Position numbers and translations under genes: made by a program | DNA from: Chryseobacterium ginsenosidimutans | GTDB taxonomy: Bacteria; Bacteroidota; Bacteroidia; Flavobacteriales; Weeksellaceae | Direction of reading: 5' to 3' | NCBI RefSeq assembly: GCF_024807225.1 | Contig: NZ_JANUCO010000001.1 | Location: forward strand, 868,001-932,000 | DNA: 64,000 bases | Shown: in pieces, positions 41,837 to 51,249 of the stretch | Layout: each line of letters starts with the position of its first letter | How positions within the stretch are numbered: the stretch's first letter is position 1 | The notes under the pieces: model-generated | Told to the model about the DNA's origin: nothing | Databases searched by the model: none | What the model saw: only the letters and a program-made list of their open reading frames with translations

Positions 41837-43375
41837 ATGAAAAATGCTAACGAAATAAAATTTTTAAAAAACAGATCAATCATCAAATTTGAAGGAGAAG
41901 ATTTCTTAGGTGAAATCGGGATTGACGGACGAATTTTTAAAGCGCTTACTTTGGCGCGAATCAGTGTGGGAGTAATTTCTCAACAGGCAATCGAAAACGG
42001 ATTATCAATTTTGGTTCAGGAAACCGATTCCGAAAAAGCCGTAAATTGTCTGATTGACGAATTCGAAGCAGAAAGAAAATCAGGGAAAGTTTCTCAGATT
42101 TACAGCATAAATAATGTTTCTGTAATAGGTTTTGTTGCAGAAGATTTCAATAAAGTGTTGGCAGAATTAGCCAGAAACAACGTTTTTCCATTGCTTTTAA
42201 ATCAGGTAGCGAGCGAAAAACGCATCAATATCGTGGTAACTTCTTCGCAGGACGAAAAAGCAAAAAATATCATCGAATCTGAAATTTCTAAAAAACCTAA
42301 AACGGTTCATTTAGCAATTATCGGTCACGGAAATGTTGGAAAAACTTTAATAGAACAGGTTTTACAGTCATCAGAAGAAATCAGAAGACGTAAAAAAATC
42401 GATCTTAAAGTGGTGGCTGTTGCGAATTCAAGAAAAATTGCCTTTAACAAAAAAGGTTTTGATGCGAATTGGAATGAGGAGGTTTTAACGGCAGAAAGTC
42501 CGTCTGATGTTCAGGAATTAATTAATTTCTCAAAAGAAAATCAACTAGAAAACCTGATCGTTGTGGATAATACGGCGAGTAAAGATTTTGTTCACAACTA
42601 TCATGCGTTGGCAGAAAATGGCTTCGACTTGGTTTCTTCCAATAAAATTTTCAATACACTTCCGATCGAAGAATATCGTAAACTAAGATATACGTTGAAC
42701 AAAAATAACAGACGTTATCTATATGAAACCAATGTTGGCGCAGGTTTACCATTAATTGATACGATAAAATTATTACACCTTTCAGGAGAAAACATTACAA
42801 GAATAAAAGGCGTTTTCTCAGGAACATTGAGTTATGTTTTCAATAATTTTTCTTTAAGAGACGATAAATTTTCAACGATCATCAACGAAGCGTTGGAAAA
42901 AGGATATACAGAACCGGATCCGAGAGAAGATTTGTCAGGAAACGATGTGGCGAGAAAGTTATTGATTTTGGCGAGAGAATTAGACCTAATCAATGAATTT
43001 GGTGATATCAATATTCAAAATCTTGTTCCTGAAGCTTTACTTTCTGTTTCAAAACCGGAATTCCTTACAAGACTGGAAGAATTAGATGAAGAATATCAAA
43101 AAATCAAAGAAAATCAAGAGCCGGGACATGTGTTGAGATATGTTGGAGACTTGCACGGAGATTTACAAAAAGAAAAAGGTGAATTGGATGTAAAATTAAT
43201 TTCTGTTCCTGCAACTTCTGCTTTAGGACAATTGAAAGGTTCAGATTCAATCTTTGAAATTTATACCGAAAGTTATGGTGAAAACCCAATCGTAATCATG
43301 GGAGCCGGAGCCGGAGCTCAGGTTACCGCAAGAGGTGTTTTCGGAGATATTTTAAGAGTAAGCGAAACGAAATAA
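41837..43375 (+). CDS. hom: Homoserine dehydrogenase with N-terminal ACT domains and no kinase domain
   Basis: A 512-residue protein. Residues about 1-150 are two ACT units of the aspartokinase type (GEDFLGEIGIDGRIFKALTLARISVGVISQQ, VSVIGFVAEDFNKVLAELARNNV are each split here as shown by ALTLARISVGVIS and LARNNVFPLLLNQVAS). Residues 163-168 (GHGNVG) start the NAD(P) site of homoserine dehydrogenase, followed by NTASKDFVHNYHALAE, FDLVSSNKIFN, FSGTLSYVFNNF and GYTEPDPREDLSGNDVARKLLILAREL. It looks like a bifunctional ThrA that has lost the kinase part but kept its regulatory ACT module, so feedback control by an end-product amino acid is likely. It reduces aspartate semialdehyde to homoserine. 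Confidence 0.88.
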   Translation: MKNANEIKFLKNRSIIKFEGEDFLGEIGIDGRIFKALTLARISVGVISQQAIENGLSILVQETDSEKAVNCLIDEFEAERKSGKVSQIYSINNVSVIGFVAEDFNKVLAELARNNVFPLLLNQVASEKRINIVVTSSQDEKAKNIIESEISKKPKTVHLAIIGHGNVGKTLIEQVLQSSEEIRRRKKIDLKVVAVANSRKIAFNKKGFDANWNEEVLTAESPSDVQELINFSKENQLENLIVVDNTASKDFVHNYHALAENGFDLVSSNKIFNTLPIEEYRKLRYTLNKNNRRYLYETNVGAGLPLIDTIKLLHLSGENITRIKGVFSGTLSYVFNNFSLRDDKFSTIINEALEKGYTEPDPREDLSGNDVARKLLILARELDLINEFGDINIQNLVPEALLSVSKPEFLTRLEELDEEYQKIKENQEPGHVLRYVGDLHGDLQKEKGELDVKLISVPATSALGQLKGSDSIFEIYTESYGENPIVIMGAGAGAQVTARGVFGDILRVSETK

Positions 43376-43385
43376 ATTATTCATC

Positions 43386-43400
43386 AAACCTTCAAGGTTT
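43386..43400. repeat. Short palindrome between hom and metZ
   Basis: AAACCTTCAAGGTTT is a perfect 7-bp palindrome with a one-base centre, in the 39-base hom-metZ spacer. The half-sites recur in the longer palindrome at 44698-44728. Confidence 0.6.
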
Positions 43401-43414
43401 AAATAGTAAAAAAA

Positions 43415-44582
43415 ATGGAAAACGAAAATTTCGAAACATTAGCCATAAGAACGCAAACCGAAAGAAACTCAGTTTGATGAGCATTCAACGCCTTTATATC
43501 TTACCTCCAGCTTTGTTTTTCAAGATGCGGAAGATATGAGAGCGAGTTTTGCAGAAGAAAAACCGAAGAATCTATACAGTCGATTTTCAAACCCGAATGT
43601 CACAGAATTTACAGATAAAATCGCAAAAATGGAAGGTGCAGAAGCGGGTTATGCTTTCGCAACGGGAATGGCGGCAATTTATTCCACTTTCGCAGCTTTA
43701 TTGAATGCGGGAGATCACATCGTAAGCTGTCAGTCAGTTTTCGGATCGACACATACATTGTTCACAAAATATTTCCCGAAATGGAATATTGAAACAACGT
43801 ATTTCAAAGCCGGAGATTCAGAAAACGTAGAAAAATATATTCAGCCCAATACAAAGATTTTATATCTGGAAACTCCTACAAATCCCGCGATTGAGGTATT
43901 GGACTTAGAGTTTTTCGGACAGATTGCAAAGAAGCATAATCTTATTTTTATTGTGGATAACTGTTTCGTGACACCTTATTTGCAGCAGCCGATAAAATAC
44001 GGAGCAGATATCGTTGTGCATTCGGCTACAAAATTAATTGACGGTCAAGGTCGTGTTTTGGGTGGAGTAGCGGTCGGTAGAGAAGATTTGATTCGTGAAA
44101 TTTATCTTTTCGCCAGAAATACGGGACCTGCAATGTCGCCTTTCAACGCTTGGGTTTTATCAAAAAGCTTGGAAACATTAGCCATTCGTGTCGATAGACA
44201 TTGCGAAAATGCTTTAAAAGTAGCCGAGTTTTTAGAAAACCATCCGAATGTAGAACTGACGAAATATCCGTTTCTGCCATCTCATCCAAGCTATGAAATT
44301 GCAAAAAAGCAAATGAAATTGGGCGGAAATATCGTCGCTTTCGAGATCAAAGGTGGCATTGAAGGTGGTAGAAACTTTTTAGATAAAATAAAAATGTGTT
44401 CGCTTTCTGCAAACCTTGGTGATACAAGAACAATTGTGACGCATCCGGCTTCTACAACGCATTCGAAGCTGTCGGATGAAGAGAGAAATGAAGTAGGAAT
44501 TACGGCTGGTTTGGTTCGTTGCTCTGTTGGTCTGGAAAATGTAGAAGATATCATTGCAGATTTAAAACAGGCATTGGATTAA
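43415..44582 (+). CDS. metZ: PLP-dependent O-acylhomoserine sulfhydrylase (frameshifted)
   Basis: Starting at ATG 43415 (MENENFETLAIRTQTER) and removing one A from the AAA at 43465-43467 gives a 388-residue Cys/Met metabolism enzyme. Features: AGYAFATGMAAIYSTF, YLETPTNPAIEVLDL, IFIVDNCFVTPY, the PLP Lys in VVHSATKLIDGQGR, and HPASTTHSKLSDEER near the end. It makes homocysteine from O-acetyl- or O-succinylhomoserine and sulfide. As written, the first 20 codons are cut off from the rest by a stop. Family members include MetB and MetY; the sulfhydrylase role fits the lack of a metC-like gene in the operon. Confidence 0.87.
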
Positions 44583-44590
44583 AATAATTT

Positions 44591-44672
44591 GGGCAGCTAT
44601 TTCCGCCTTCCGCTCCCGCTTTTTTTGTTTCGCTTTGCTACACAAAAAAGAGCTCCGCTCAAGTCGGGCTGC
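44591..44672. repeat. Intergenic repeat with imperfect dyad
   Basis: Starts GGGCAGC and ends GGGCTGC, with CCGCTTTTTTTGT facing ACAAAAAAGAGC inside. It lies between metZ and metH and has a GC-richer character than the rest. I recall very similar elements spread between genes in Flavobacteriia, but could not search. It makes the metH frame appear open 38 codons too early. Confidence 0.5.
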
Positions 44673-44697
44673 AAAAGAACATAGGTTCAATAAACCA

Positions 44698-44728
44698 GCC
44701 TTGTCAAGGTTTAAAACCTTGACAAGGC
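44698..44728. repeat. Perfect long palindrome before metH
   Basis: GCCTTGTCAAGGTTT and AAACCTTGACAAGGC are exact complements with a one-base centre. 21 bases before the metH ATG, so it must be within the leader and could affect its expression. No T run follows. Confidence 0.85.
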
Positions 44729-44748
44729 TCTCAAATCAAAATAAAAGA

Positions 44749-45759
44749 ATGAAAAATTCAGAACAATTATATAAAGCATTATCCGAGAGAATTCTTGTTC
44801 TCGACGGTGCAATGGGAACGATGCTTCAGCGATACAAATTTGAAGAAGAAGACTATCGTGGCGAGCGTTTCAAAGATTGGGAACATCCGGTGAAAGGAAA
44901 TAACGATCTGCTTTCATTGACGCAGCCTCATTCCATTGAAGAAGTTCATAAAAAATATCTGGAAGCAGGAGCAGACATTCTGGAAACCAATACCTTTTCC
45001 GGAACTACTATTGCGATGGCAGATTATCACATGGAAGATTTAGTTTATGAACTGAATTACGAGTCTGCAAAAATTGCAAGAAAAGTTTGTGACGAATTTA
45101 CAGCGCAAAATCCTGACAAACCGAGATTTGTAGCGGGTTCTATCGGACCCACGAACAGAACGGCAAGTTTAAGTCCCGATGTTAACGATCCCGGTTATAG
45201 AGCGGTTACTTTCGAAGATCTGAGAGTGGCTTACAAACAGCAATGTGAAGCTTTATTAGACGGTGGTTCAGATATTTTATTGGTAGAAACAATTTTCGAT
45301 ACACTGAATGCAAAAGCAGCATTATTTGCCATCGACGAAATTCAGGATGAGAGAGGAATCGAAATTCCAATCATGGTTTCCGGAACAATTACCGATGCTT
45401 CAGGAAGAACGTTAAGCGGACAAACGGCAGAAGCATTTTTGATCTCAGTTTCTCATTTAAATTTATTAAGTGTAGGTTTCAACTGTGCTTTGGGAGCGAA
45501 TCAATTAACACCGTATTTAGAAACACTGGCTCATAATTCAGAATTCCATGTTTCGGCGTATCCGAATGCAGGTCTTCCCAACGCTTTCGGAAAGTACGAC
45601 GAAACACCTGAAGATATGGCGAGTCAGATTAAAGAATATGTAGAAAAAGGATTAATTAATATCATTGGAGGTTGCTGCGGAACTACGCCGGAACATATCA
45701 AAGCTATTGCGGATCTTGTTGAAAAATATGAGCCGAGAAAAGTTGTATATGGTTTTTAG
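44749..45759 (+). CDS. metH: Methionine synthase, homocysteine-binding module (split MetH, N-terminal part)
   Basis: A 336-residue homocysteine S-methyltransferase module starting at ATG 44749 (MKNSEQLYKALSERILVLDGAMGTML). Motifs: DGAMGTMLQRY, ETNTFSGT, VETIFDTLNAKAALFA, and the zinc ligands in GFNCALG and IIGGCCGTTPEHI. In cobalamin-dependent MetH this is the first of four modules; here, as in many Flavobacteriia, it is a separate gene. It binds homocysteine through zinc and receives the methyl group from the cobalamin module encoded downstream. Its stop codon forms the beginning of the left arm of the third S23 cassette. Confidence 0.92.
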   Translation: MKNSEQLYKALSERILVLDGAMGTMLQRYKFEEEDYRGERFKDWEHPVKGNNDLLSLTQPHSIEEVHKKYLEAGADILETNTFSGTTIAMADYHMEDLVYELNYESAKIARKVCDEFTAQNPDKPRFVAGSIGPTNRTASLSPDVNDPGYRAVTFEDLRVAYKQQCEALLDGGSDILLVETIFDTLNAKAALFAIDEIQDERGIEIPIMVSGTITDASGRTLSGQTAEAFLISVSHLNLLSVGFNCALGANQLTPYLETLAHNSEFHVSAYPNAGLPNAFGKYDETPEDMASQIKEYVEKGLINIIGGCCGTTPEHIKAIADLVEKYEPRKVVYGF

Positions 45760-46198
45760 GGTTTGGTATTTAGATTATTATAACGATTTATGAGTTTGCA
45801 GGATTTTAAAAAATTAGATGTTTGGTTATTTGCAAGAAAATTAACCAATTCAATCTATACTATAACAAAAGAGTTTCCTGGTAATGAACAATTTGGTTTA
45901 ACCAATCAAATGAGAAGATGTGCTATTTCTGTTACATCAAACATTGCAGAAGGATGTGGAAGAAATACTTCAAAAGGAACTTTAGTTTTTTTATACATCT
46001 CTCGAGGTTCTCTTTTTGAATTAGAAACTCAACTATATATTGCGTTTGATCAAAATTATATTGATGAAACTTTTTTTATTAAAATTGATGAAGAAATCCA
46101 GACATCCAAAAAATTGTTGAATGGATTTATTAATTATTTCAAAAAACAAGAAGATGGAAAATAGAGAAGAAATGCTAGACCCTAAACACCAAACACTA
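45757..46198. repeat. Inverted repeat framing S23/IVP gene no. 3
   Basis: TAGGGTTTGGTATTTAGATT (45757-45776, starting at the stop codon of the first metH part) pairs with 46179-46198 (ACCCTAAACACCAAACACTA) at 16 of 20 positions. The S23 gene lies between. The right arm is inside the reading frame of the second metH part and encodes its first residues. Confidence 0.7.
45790..46164 (+). CDS. Four-helix-bundle protein, S23/IVP family (copy 3)
   Basis: A 124-residue protein with LQDFKKLDVWLFARKLTNSIY, FPGNEQFGLTNQMRRCAISVTSNIAEGCGRN, TLVFLYISRGSLFELETQLYIAF and a C-terminal helix with KKLLNGFINYFKKQ. Same family as the copies at 370 and 32936, and close to the latter. It splits the two halves of metH, starting 30 bases after the first and ending 11 bases inside the second. 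The protein has no known function in the family. Its co-location with metH is probably the result of insertion, not a role in methionine synthesis. Confidence 0.9.
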   Translation: MSLQDFKKLDVWLFARKLTNSIYTITKEFPGNEQFGLTNQMRRCAISVTSNIAEGCGRNTSKGTLVFLYISRGSLFELETQLYIAFDQNYIDETFFIKIDEEIQTSKKLLNGFINYFKKQEDGK

Positions 46199-48863
46199 CA
46201 CACAAAATACCTTCGCTTATCGGGGCTTGAGCCTTTGATTATTACGCCGGAAAGCAATTTCATCAACGTTGGTGAAAGAACGAATGTTGCCGGTTCAAAG
46301 AAATTTTTAAGATTAATTAAAGAAGAAAAATTCGGGGAAGCGCTGGATATTGCCCGTCATCAGGTTGAAGGTGGCGCACAGATTCTTGATGTCAATTTCG
46401 ACGACGGATTGATCGACGGAAAAGCTTCTATGATTAAGTTTTTAAATTTAATAGCTTCCGAACCGGATATTTCCAGAATTCCTTTGATGATCGACTCCTC
46501 AAAATGGGAGATTTTGGAAGCCGGACTGCAAGTGGCGCAAGGAAAATGTGTGGTAAATTCCATCAGCTTAAAAGGTGGGGAAGAAGAATTTATTAAGCAG
46601 GCAAAAGCAGTAAAAAGATACGGTGCAGCGGTGATTGTGATGGCTTTTGATGAAGTCGGACAAGCCGATACCTACGATCGTAGACTTGAAATTACACAAC
46701 GTTCTTATGATATCTTGGTCGATAAAGTGAAATTTGCGGCTGAAGATATCATTTTTGATTTAAATATTTTCCCTGTAGCAACAGGAATGGACGAGCATAG
46801 AAGGAATGCAATCGACTTCATCGAGGCAACAAGATGGGTTCGACAAAACCTTCCGTATGCATCTGTGAGCGGAGGTGTGAGCAACGTTTCGTTCTCCTTC
46901 CGCGGAAATGATACGGTGAGAGAAGCGATGCACTCGGTTTTCCTGTATCACGCGATTCAGGCGGGAATGAATATGGGAATTGTAAACCCTGCAATGTTGG
47001 AGGTTTATGATGAAATTAATAAAGAATTATTAGGTCTTGTAGAAGATGTAATTCTCGATAAAAGAGAAGATGCAACAGAAAGGCTTCTGGATTATTCTGA
47101 AAAGCATAAGTCTGTTAAAAAAGAAGTCGTTGAAGAGCTTGAATGGCGAACCAGACCTTTACAGGAAAGGATTACGCATTCTTTAGTAAAAGGAATCGAC
47201 CGTTTTATTGAAGAAGATGTAGAAGAAGCAAGGCTACAATCTGCAAAACCTTTACATGTTATTGAAGTTAATTTAATGACGGGAATGGGCGTTGTCGGAG
47301 ATTTGTTCGGAAGCGGAAAAATGTTCCTTCCACAAGTGGTAAAATCGGCGAGGGTAATGAAAAAAGCCGTTGCTTATTTACAGCCATTTATTGAAGCTGA
47401 AAAAGATGGTGAAAGACCTGCGAACGGAAAAATATTAATGGCAACGGTAAAAGGTGACGTTCACGATATCGGTAAAAATATTGTAAGCGTTGTATTGGGA
47501 TGTAACAATTACGAAATCGTTGATCTTGGAGTGATGGTTCCTGCCGAAAAAATTATTCAGGCTGCGATAGAGCATAAAGTTGATGTTATTGGTTTAAGTG
47601 GTTTGATTACACCAAGTTTAGACGAAATGGTTTATATCGCGTCAGAATTGGAAAGACAGAATTTAAGTTTTCCTTTATTGATCGGTGGTGCGACAACTTC
47701 GAAAGCGCATACTGCGGTAAAAATCGATTTAAAATATAAAAACGCTGTTGTTCACGTTAATGATGCTTCAAGAGCCGTAAACGTAGTGAGTTTCTTTGTT
47801 GGGTGACAGGACTAAAGAATATGTAAGTGATTTGAAAAATGACTATTCAGATTTCCGTGAAAAGTTCCTGAACAGGCAGATTGATAAAGATTATGTGTCG
47901 ATTCAAGATGCAAGAAGAGATAAATTTAAAATTGATTGGGAAAACGAAGAAATTTTCACTCCGAATAATTTAGGGATACAGGTTTTTCAGGATCAGGATC
48001 TAAATGAATTGGTTCCTTTCATCGACTGGTCGCCGTTTTTCAGAAGTTGGGATCTCCACGGAAAATACCCGAATATTTTCGATGATGAGGTTGTCGGAGC
48101 TCAGGCGAAAGAATTGTTTAAAGATGCTCAGGTTATTTTAAAGAAAATTTTAGATGGAAAATTATTAACAGCAAAAGCCATTTTCGGAATTTTTAAAGCG
48201 AATTCTACCGAGTCTGATGATATTTTAATTTTTGATGAAAATGATAAGGAACAGGTTAAATTTTTAACATTAAGACAGCAGCTTCAGAAATCAAAAGGTA
48301 AAGATTACATCGCGTTAAGTGATTTTATTGCTCCTCAAAGCTCAGGGAAAGCCGATTATATGGGAGCTTTCTGTGTGACAACAGGTTTCGGAACAGATGA
48401 ATTGTCTGAAGAGTACGAAAAAGCAAACGACGATTACAATGCAATCATGGTAAAAGCTTTGGCAGACCGTTTTGCAGAAGCTTACGCCGAATTTTTGCAT
48501 AAAAAAGTAAGAACCGAATATTGGGGATATACCAATCAGGAAACGTTGAGCAACGAAGAATTAATTGCCGAAAAATATAAAGGAATTCGCCCGGCTCCGG
48601 GTTATCCGGCGTGTCCCGATCACTTGGAAAAACATGCGATTTGGGATCTTTTAAAAGTGGAAGAAGAAATAGGGGTTTATCTTACGGAAAGTCTAGCCAT
48701 GTTCCCGACTGCTGCAGTTTCAGGATATTATTTCGGAAGTCCGCACGCAAAATATTTCGGGTTAGGAAAAATAGCAGAAGACCAGTTGAAAGATTACTCA
48801 AAAAGAAAAGGAATTTCTTTACAGGAAGCCAGAAAATGGTTGTCACCCAATTTAGCAGATTAA
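46154..48863 (+). CDS. metH: Methionine synthase, folate-, cobalamin- and activation modules (frameshifted)
   Basis: Removing one T from the TTT at 47791-47793 joins two frames into about 902 residues. Order of modules: pterin/methyl-THF binding (FINVGERTNVAGSKKFLRLI, DVNFDDGLIDG), cap and B12 domains (ETLEWRTRPLQER is seen as ELEWRTRPLQERITHSL; cobalamin His in GDVHDIGKNIV; DLGVMVPAEKI), and, past the shift, the AdoMet activation domain (TEYWGYTNQETLSNE, GIRPAPGYPACPDH). It works with the separate first module. Start: ATG 46154 overlaps the S23 gene by 11 bases; family similarity begins only at KYLRLSGLEPLI, so about 17 leading residues come from the S23 cassette. Confidence 0.9.
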
Positions 48864-48870
48864 TAAAATA

Positions 48871-48943
48871 GTTAGTGGTTGATAGTTGTTGGTTGCTGGT
48901 TTTTGCCATTATGACTGTCAACTAACAACTTTCAACAATCAAC
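48871..48943. repeat. ORF-less inverted repeat between metH and metF
   Basis: Left arm 48871-48895 (G/T-rich, beginning GTTAGTGGTTGATAG) matches the complement of 48919-48943 (C/A-rich) at 20 of 25 positions, with a 23-base loop. It follows the metH stop by seven bases and ends ten bases before the metF ATG: the same placement as the arms around the S23 genes, but without an ORF. No terminator-like T run. Confidence 0.75.
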
Positions 48944-48953
48944 AAAATATATA

Positions 48954-49913
48954 ATGAAGATAACAGACCACATAAAAAACGCAAACGGAAAAACCTTGTT
49001 CTCCCTTGAGGTTGTTCCGCCTCAAAAGGGAATCGGGATTGAAGATTTGTATACGAATATTGATCCTTTGATGGAATTTAAACCGCCATTTATCGATGTT
49101 ACGACTTCTCGAGAAGAATATATTTACATTGATAAAGGAAACGGTTTGATGGAGCGCAGAATCACAAGAATGCGCCCCGGAACATTGGGTATTTGTTCGG
49201 CAATTCAGCATAAATATAATGTAGATACTGTTCCACACTTGCTTTGCGGAGGTTTTACCAAAGAGGAAACAGAATATCTTTTGGTAGATTGTATGTATTT
49301 GGGAATTGATAATATTATGGCATTAAGAGGCGATGCAATGAAGGGGCATCAATATTTTGAAGCAACTCCGGGAGGTCATTCAAGCGCGATGGATTTGGTA
49401 CATCAAGTGAATAATTTAGGAAGAGGTAAATATCTTCATAATGACGATAAAGTTTGTGATGAACCGAATAAATTCTGCATCGGTGTCGCAGGTTATCCCG
49501 AAAAGCATATGGAAGCTCCGTCTATGAATTATGATCTAAAGTGGCTAAAACAAAAAGTTGATGCAGGAGCAGATTATATCGTAACGCAAATGTTTTTTGA
49601 TAATAAAAAATTCATTGAGTTTGTTACGAAAGCAAGAGAAATGGGAATTACCGTTCCGATTATTCCGGGAATTAAGCCGATTGCAACGAAGAAACATTTG
49701 AAAATTTTACCTCAGATTTTTAAAATTGATTTGCCGGAAGAATTAATCAATGAAGTGGAAAAAGCAAAAAATAACGAAGCCGTAAAACAAATCGGAGTCG
49801 AATGGGCAATCAACCAATGCAGAGAATTGCTGGATTTTGGAGTGCCTGTTTTACATTTTTACTCGATGGGTAAAAGTGATAATATTAAAAAAGTAGCCGG
49901 AGAGCTATTCTAA
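48954..49913 (+). CDS. metF: Methylenetetrahydrofolate reductase
   Basis: A 319-residue flavoenzyme making 5-methyl-THF, the methyl donor for methionine synthase. Motifs: LFSLEVVPPQKG (catalytic Glu), FIDVTTSREE, HLLCGGFTKEETEYLL, NIMALRGDAMKG, FCIGVAGYPEKHMEAPS, ADYIVTQMFFDN, IIPGIKPIAT. Complete. Last gene of the SAM-riboswitch operon, followed by an intrinsic terminator. Its place after metH fits the pathway order. Confidence 0.95.
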   Translation: MKITDHIKNANGKTLFSLEVVPPQKGIGIEDLYTNIDPLMEFKPPFIDVTTSREEYIYIDKGNGLMERRITRMRPGTLGICSAIQHKYNVDTVPHLLCGGFTKEETEYLLVDCMYLGIDNIMALRGDAMKGHQYFEATPGGHSSAMDLVHQVNNLGRGKYLHNDDKVCDEPNKFCIGVAGYPEKHMEAPSMNYDLKWLKQKVDAGADYIVTQMFFDNKKFIEFVTKAREMGITVPIIPGIKPIATKKHLKILPQIFKIDLPEELINEVEKAKNNEAVKQIGVEWAINQCRELLDFGVPVLHFYSMGKSDNIKKVAGELF

Positions 49914-49937
49914 TAAAGTAAAGTGATATTTGATTTT

Positions 49938-49964
49938 AAAGCCTTGTTTCAACAAGGCTTTTTT
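49938..49964 (+). terminator. Terminator of the methionine operon
   Basis: AAAGCCTTG and CAAGGCTTT form a 9-bp stem, followed by TTTT, 25 bases after the metF stop. Confidence 0.88.
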
Positions 49965-49998
49965 GGTTGTAGCTTTGCCGCCGCCGAAACTACCAAAT

Positions 49999-51150
49999 CT
50001 ACAACATCGGATGTCTTTCAAACTCCTTATTTCGATCAAACAAATATCTGAAAGTTGCTAACTTTCGGGTAACTTCAGTTTCAAGATGTTTGGCAAGACC
50101 AAGCATTTTAGGATTAAAATCACCAATCCATTGCATTTCAAAATCAATAAAATCGGTGTCTACCTGAAAATGTTTCGCAGCTTCTACGATGAGGTATCCT
50201 TCCACCCCTTTATTTTGCCATTCCGGAACGACTCCGAAAATTAGTCCGACAAATTTTGTGTTGATTTTTGTTGCTTTATAGTATAAAAATTTAAGCTTAT
50301 CAAAGAATCCAAATTTTCCATTCAAATATTTAAACCATTGGTTAAGATCCGGAATATTTATCCACATCGCAATAGGTTTGTTATTTTCGTAGGCAAACCA
50401 CGCAATATGCTCATTCATTACGGGTTTCATATTATTAAACATTTTTTTAACCTCTTTTAAATTCATCTGCTTTCCGCCGCCGTGGCTTTCCCAGGTTTTG
50501 TTGTAAAGCTCAAAAAAATCTTCTGCAAAGCGGCTGATTTCCTTTTTAGTGACAGGTTTTGCTGTGATATTTTCATTTTTAGAATGCTTCGCGTGCATAA
50601 TGTTAAAAATTCTTGAAGTCGGAGCATGAGCTTTTCTGCTGAAACACAACATATCGTAATATATCTGAAAGCCATAATTTTCAAAAAGATCCTTGTAATA
50701 AGGGAAATTATAGTTCATCCCATATAAAGGCTGAGTAAAACCATCGATTAAAACGCCCCAAAACTTATCGCGTTCTCCAAAATTAATAGGTCCGTCCATT
50801 GCTTCCATGCCTTTTTCCTGAAGCCATTTTTTGCAATAATCAAAAATAAAATTGGCGGTTTCCTGATCGTTGATGCAGTCGAAAAAACCAATTCCGCCAG
50901 TCGGCTGTTTTTCCAAATATTTATGGTTGACAAAAACACCAACTTTCCCAACGGTTTTCCCTTTATTGGTGAAAAGAAAACGCTTGCATTCTCCGTGTTC
51001 AAAGAATTTATTTTTGTTAGTATCAAATACCAATTCAATATCTTTATCTAAAGGTCGGATGTAATTTTTATCGTGTTGGTAAAGTCTCGCGGGAAACTCT
51101 AAAAATTCCTTTCTTTGATTTTCATTTTGGACTTCTACAGCAATAATCAT
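49999..51150 (-). CDS. Uncharacterised GNAT-fold (YghO-like) protein
   Basis: A 383-residue cytoplasmic protein. Its order of motifs matches a little-studied GNAT-like group: FPARLYQHDKNYIRPLDKDIE, FFEHGECKRFLF, TVGKVGVFVN, GFFDCINDQE, GPINFGERDKFWGVLIDGF, YNFPYYKDLFENYGFQIYYD, and near the C-terminus FGVVPEWQNKGVEGYLIVEA with the acetyl-CoA-loop-like arrangement, then MQWIGDFNPKMLGLAKHL. Acyl transfer is inferred from the fold; substrate unknown. It is single and divergent from folE. Confidence 0.7.
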   Translation of the reverse strand: MIIAVEVQNENQRKEFLEFPARLYQHDKNYIRPLDKDIELVFDTNKNKFFEHGECKRFLFTNKGKTVGKVGVFVNHKYLEKQPTGGIGFFDCINDQETANFIFDYCKKWLQEKGMEAMDGPINFGERDKFWGVLIDGFTQPLYGMNYNFPYYKDLFENYGFQIYYDMLCFSRKAHAPTSRIFNIMHAKHSKNENITAKPVTKKEISRFAEDFFELYNKTWESHGGGKQMNLKEVKKMFNNMKPVMNEHIAWFAYENNKPIAMWINIPDLNQWFKYLNGKFGFFDKLKFLYYKATKINTKFVGLIFGVVPEWQNKGVEGYLIVEAAKHFQVDTDFIDFEMQWIGDFNPKMLGLAKHLETEVTRKLATFRYLFDRNKEFERHPML

Positions 51151-51224
51151 AGCATTAAATGAGAATAGAGGTTAAAAGATAATATTTTTAGTTTCAATCA
51201 AATAAATGAAAAAGATATTATCCG

Positions 51225-51232
51225 TATTTTTG
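51225..51232 (+). promoter_or_regulatory. Candidate -7 promoter box for folE
   Basis: TATTTTTG followed by C matches TAnnTTTG, 17 bases before the folE ATG. A -33 TTG is not clear. Confidence 0.42.
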
Positions 51233-51249
51233 CTGCAAATTAAATAAAA

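Noticed and set aside
44635..44748. 38-codon N-terminal extension of metH
   Set aside because: It would translate an intergenic repeat and a perfect palindrome; the family start is MKNSEQLY at 44749.
45790..46164. Diversity-generating retroelement because of the Avd-like fold
   Set aside because: No reverse transcriptase, template or variable repeat is present near any of the three S23 genes.
47785..47800. Programmed ribosomal frameshift in metH (and in recJ, cysS, metZ, DUF58, GH43)
   Set aside because: No slippery heptamer or stimulatory structure at the sites, and the same +1 base error recurs in unrelated genes, so a sequence error is simpler.
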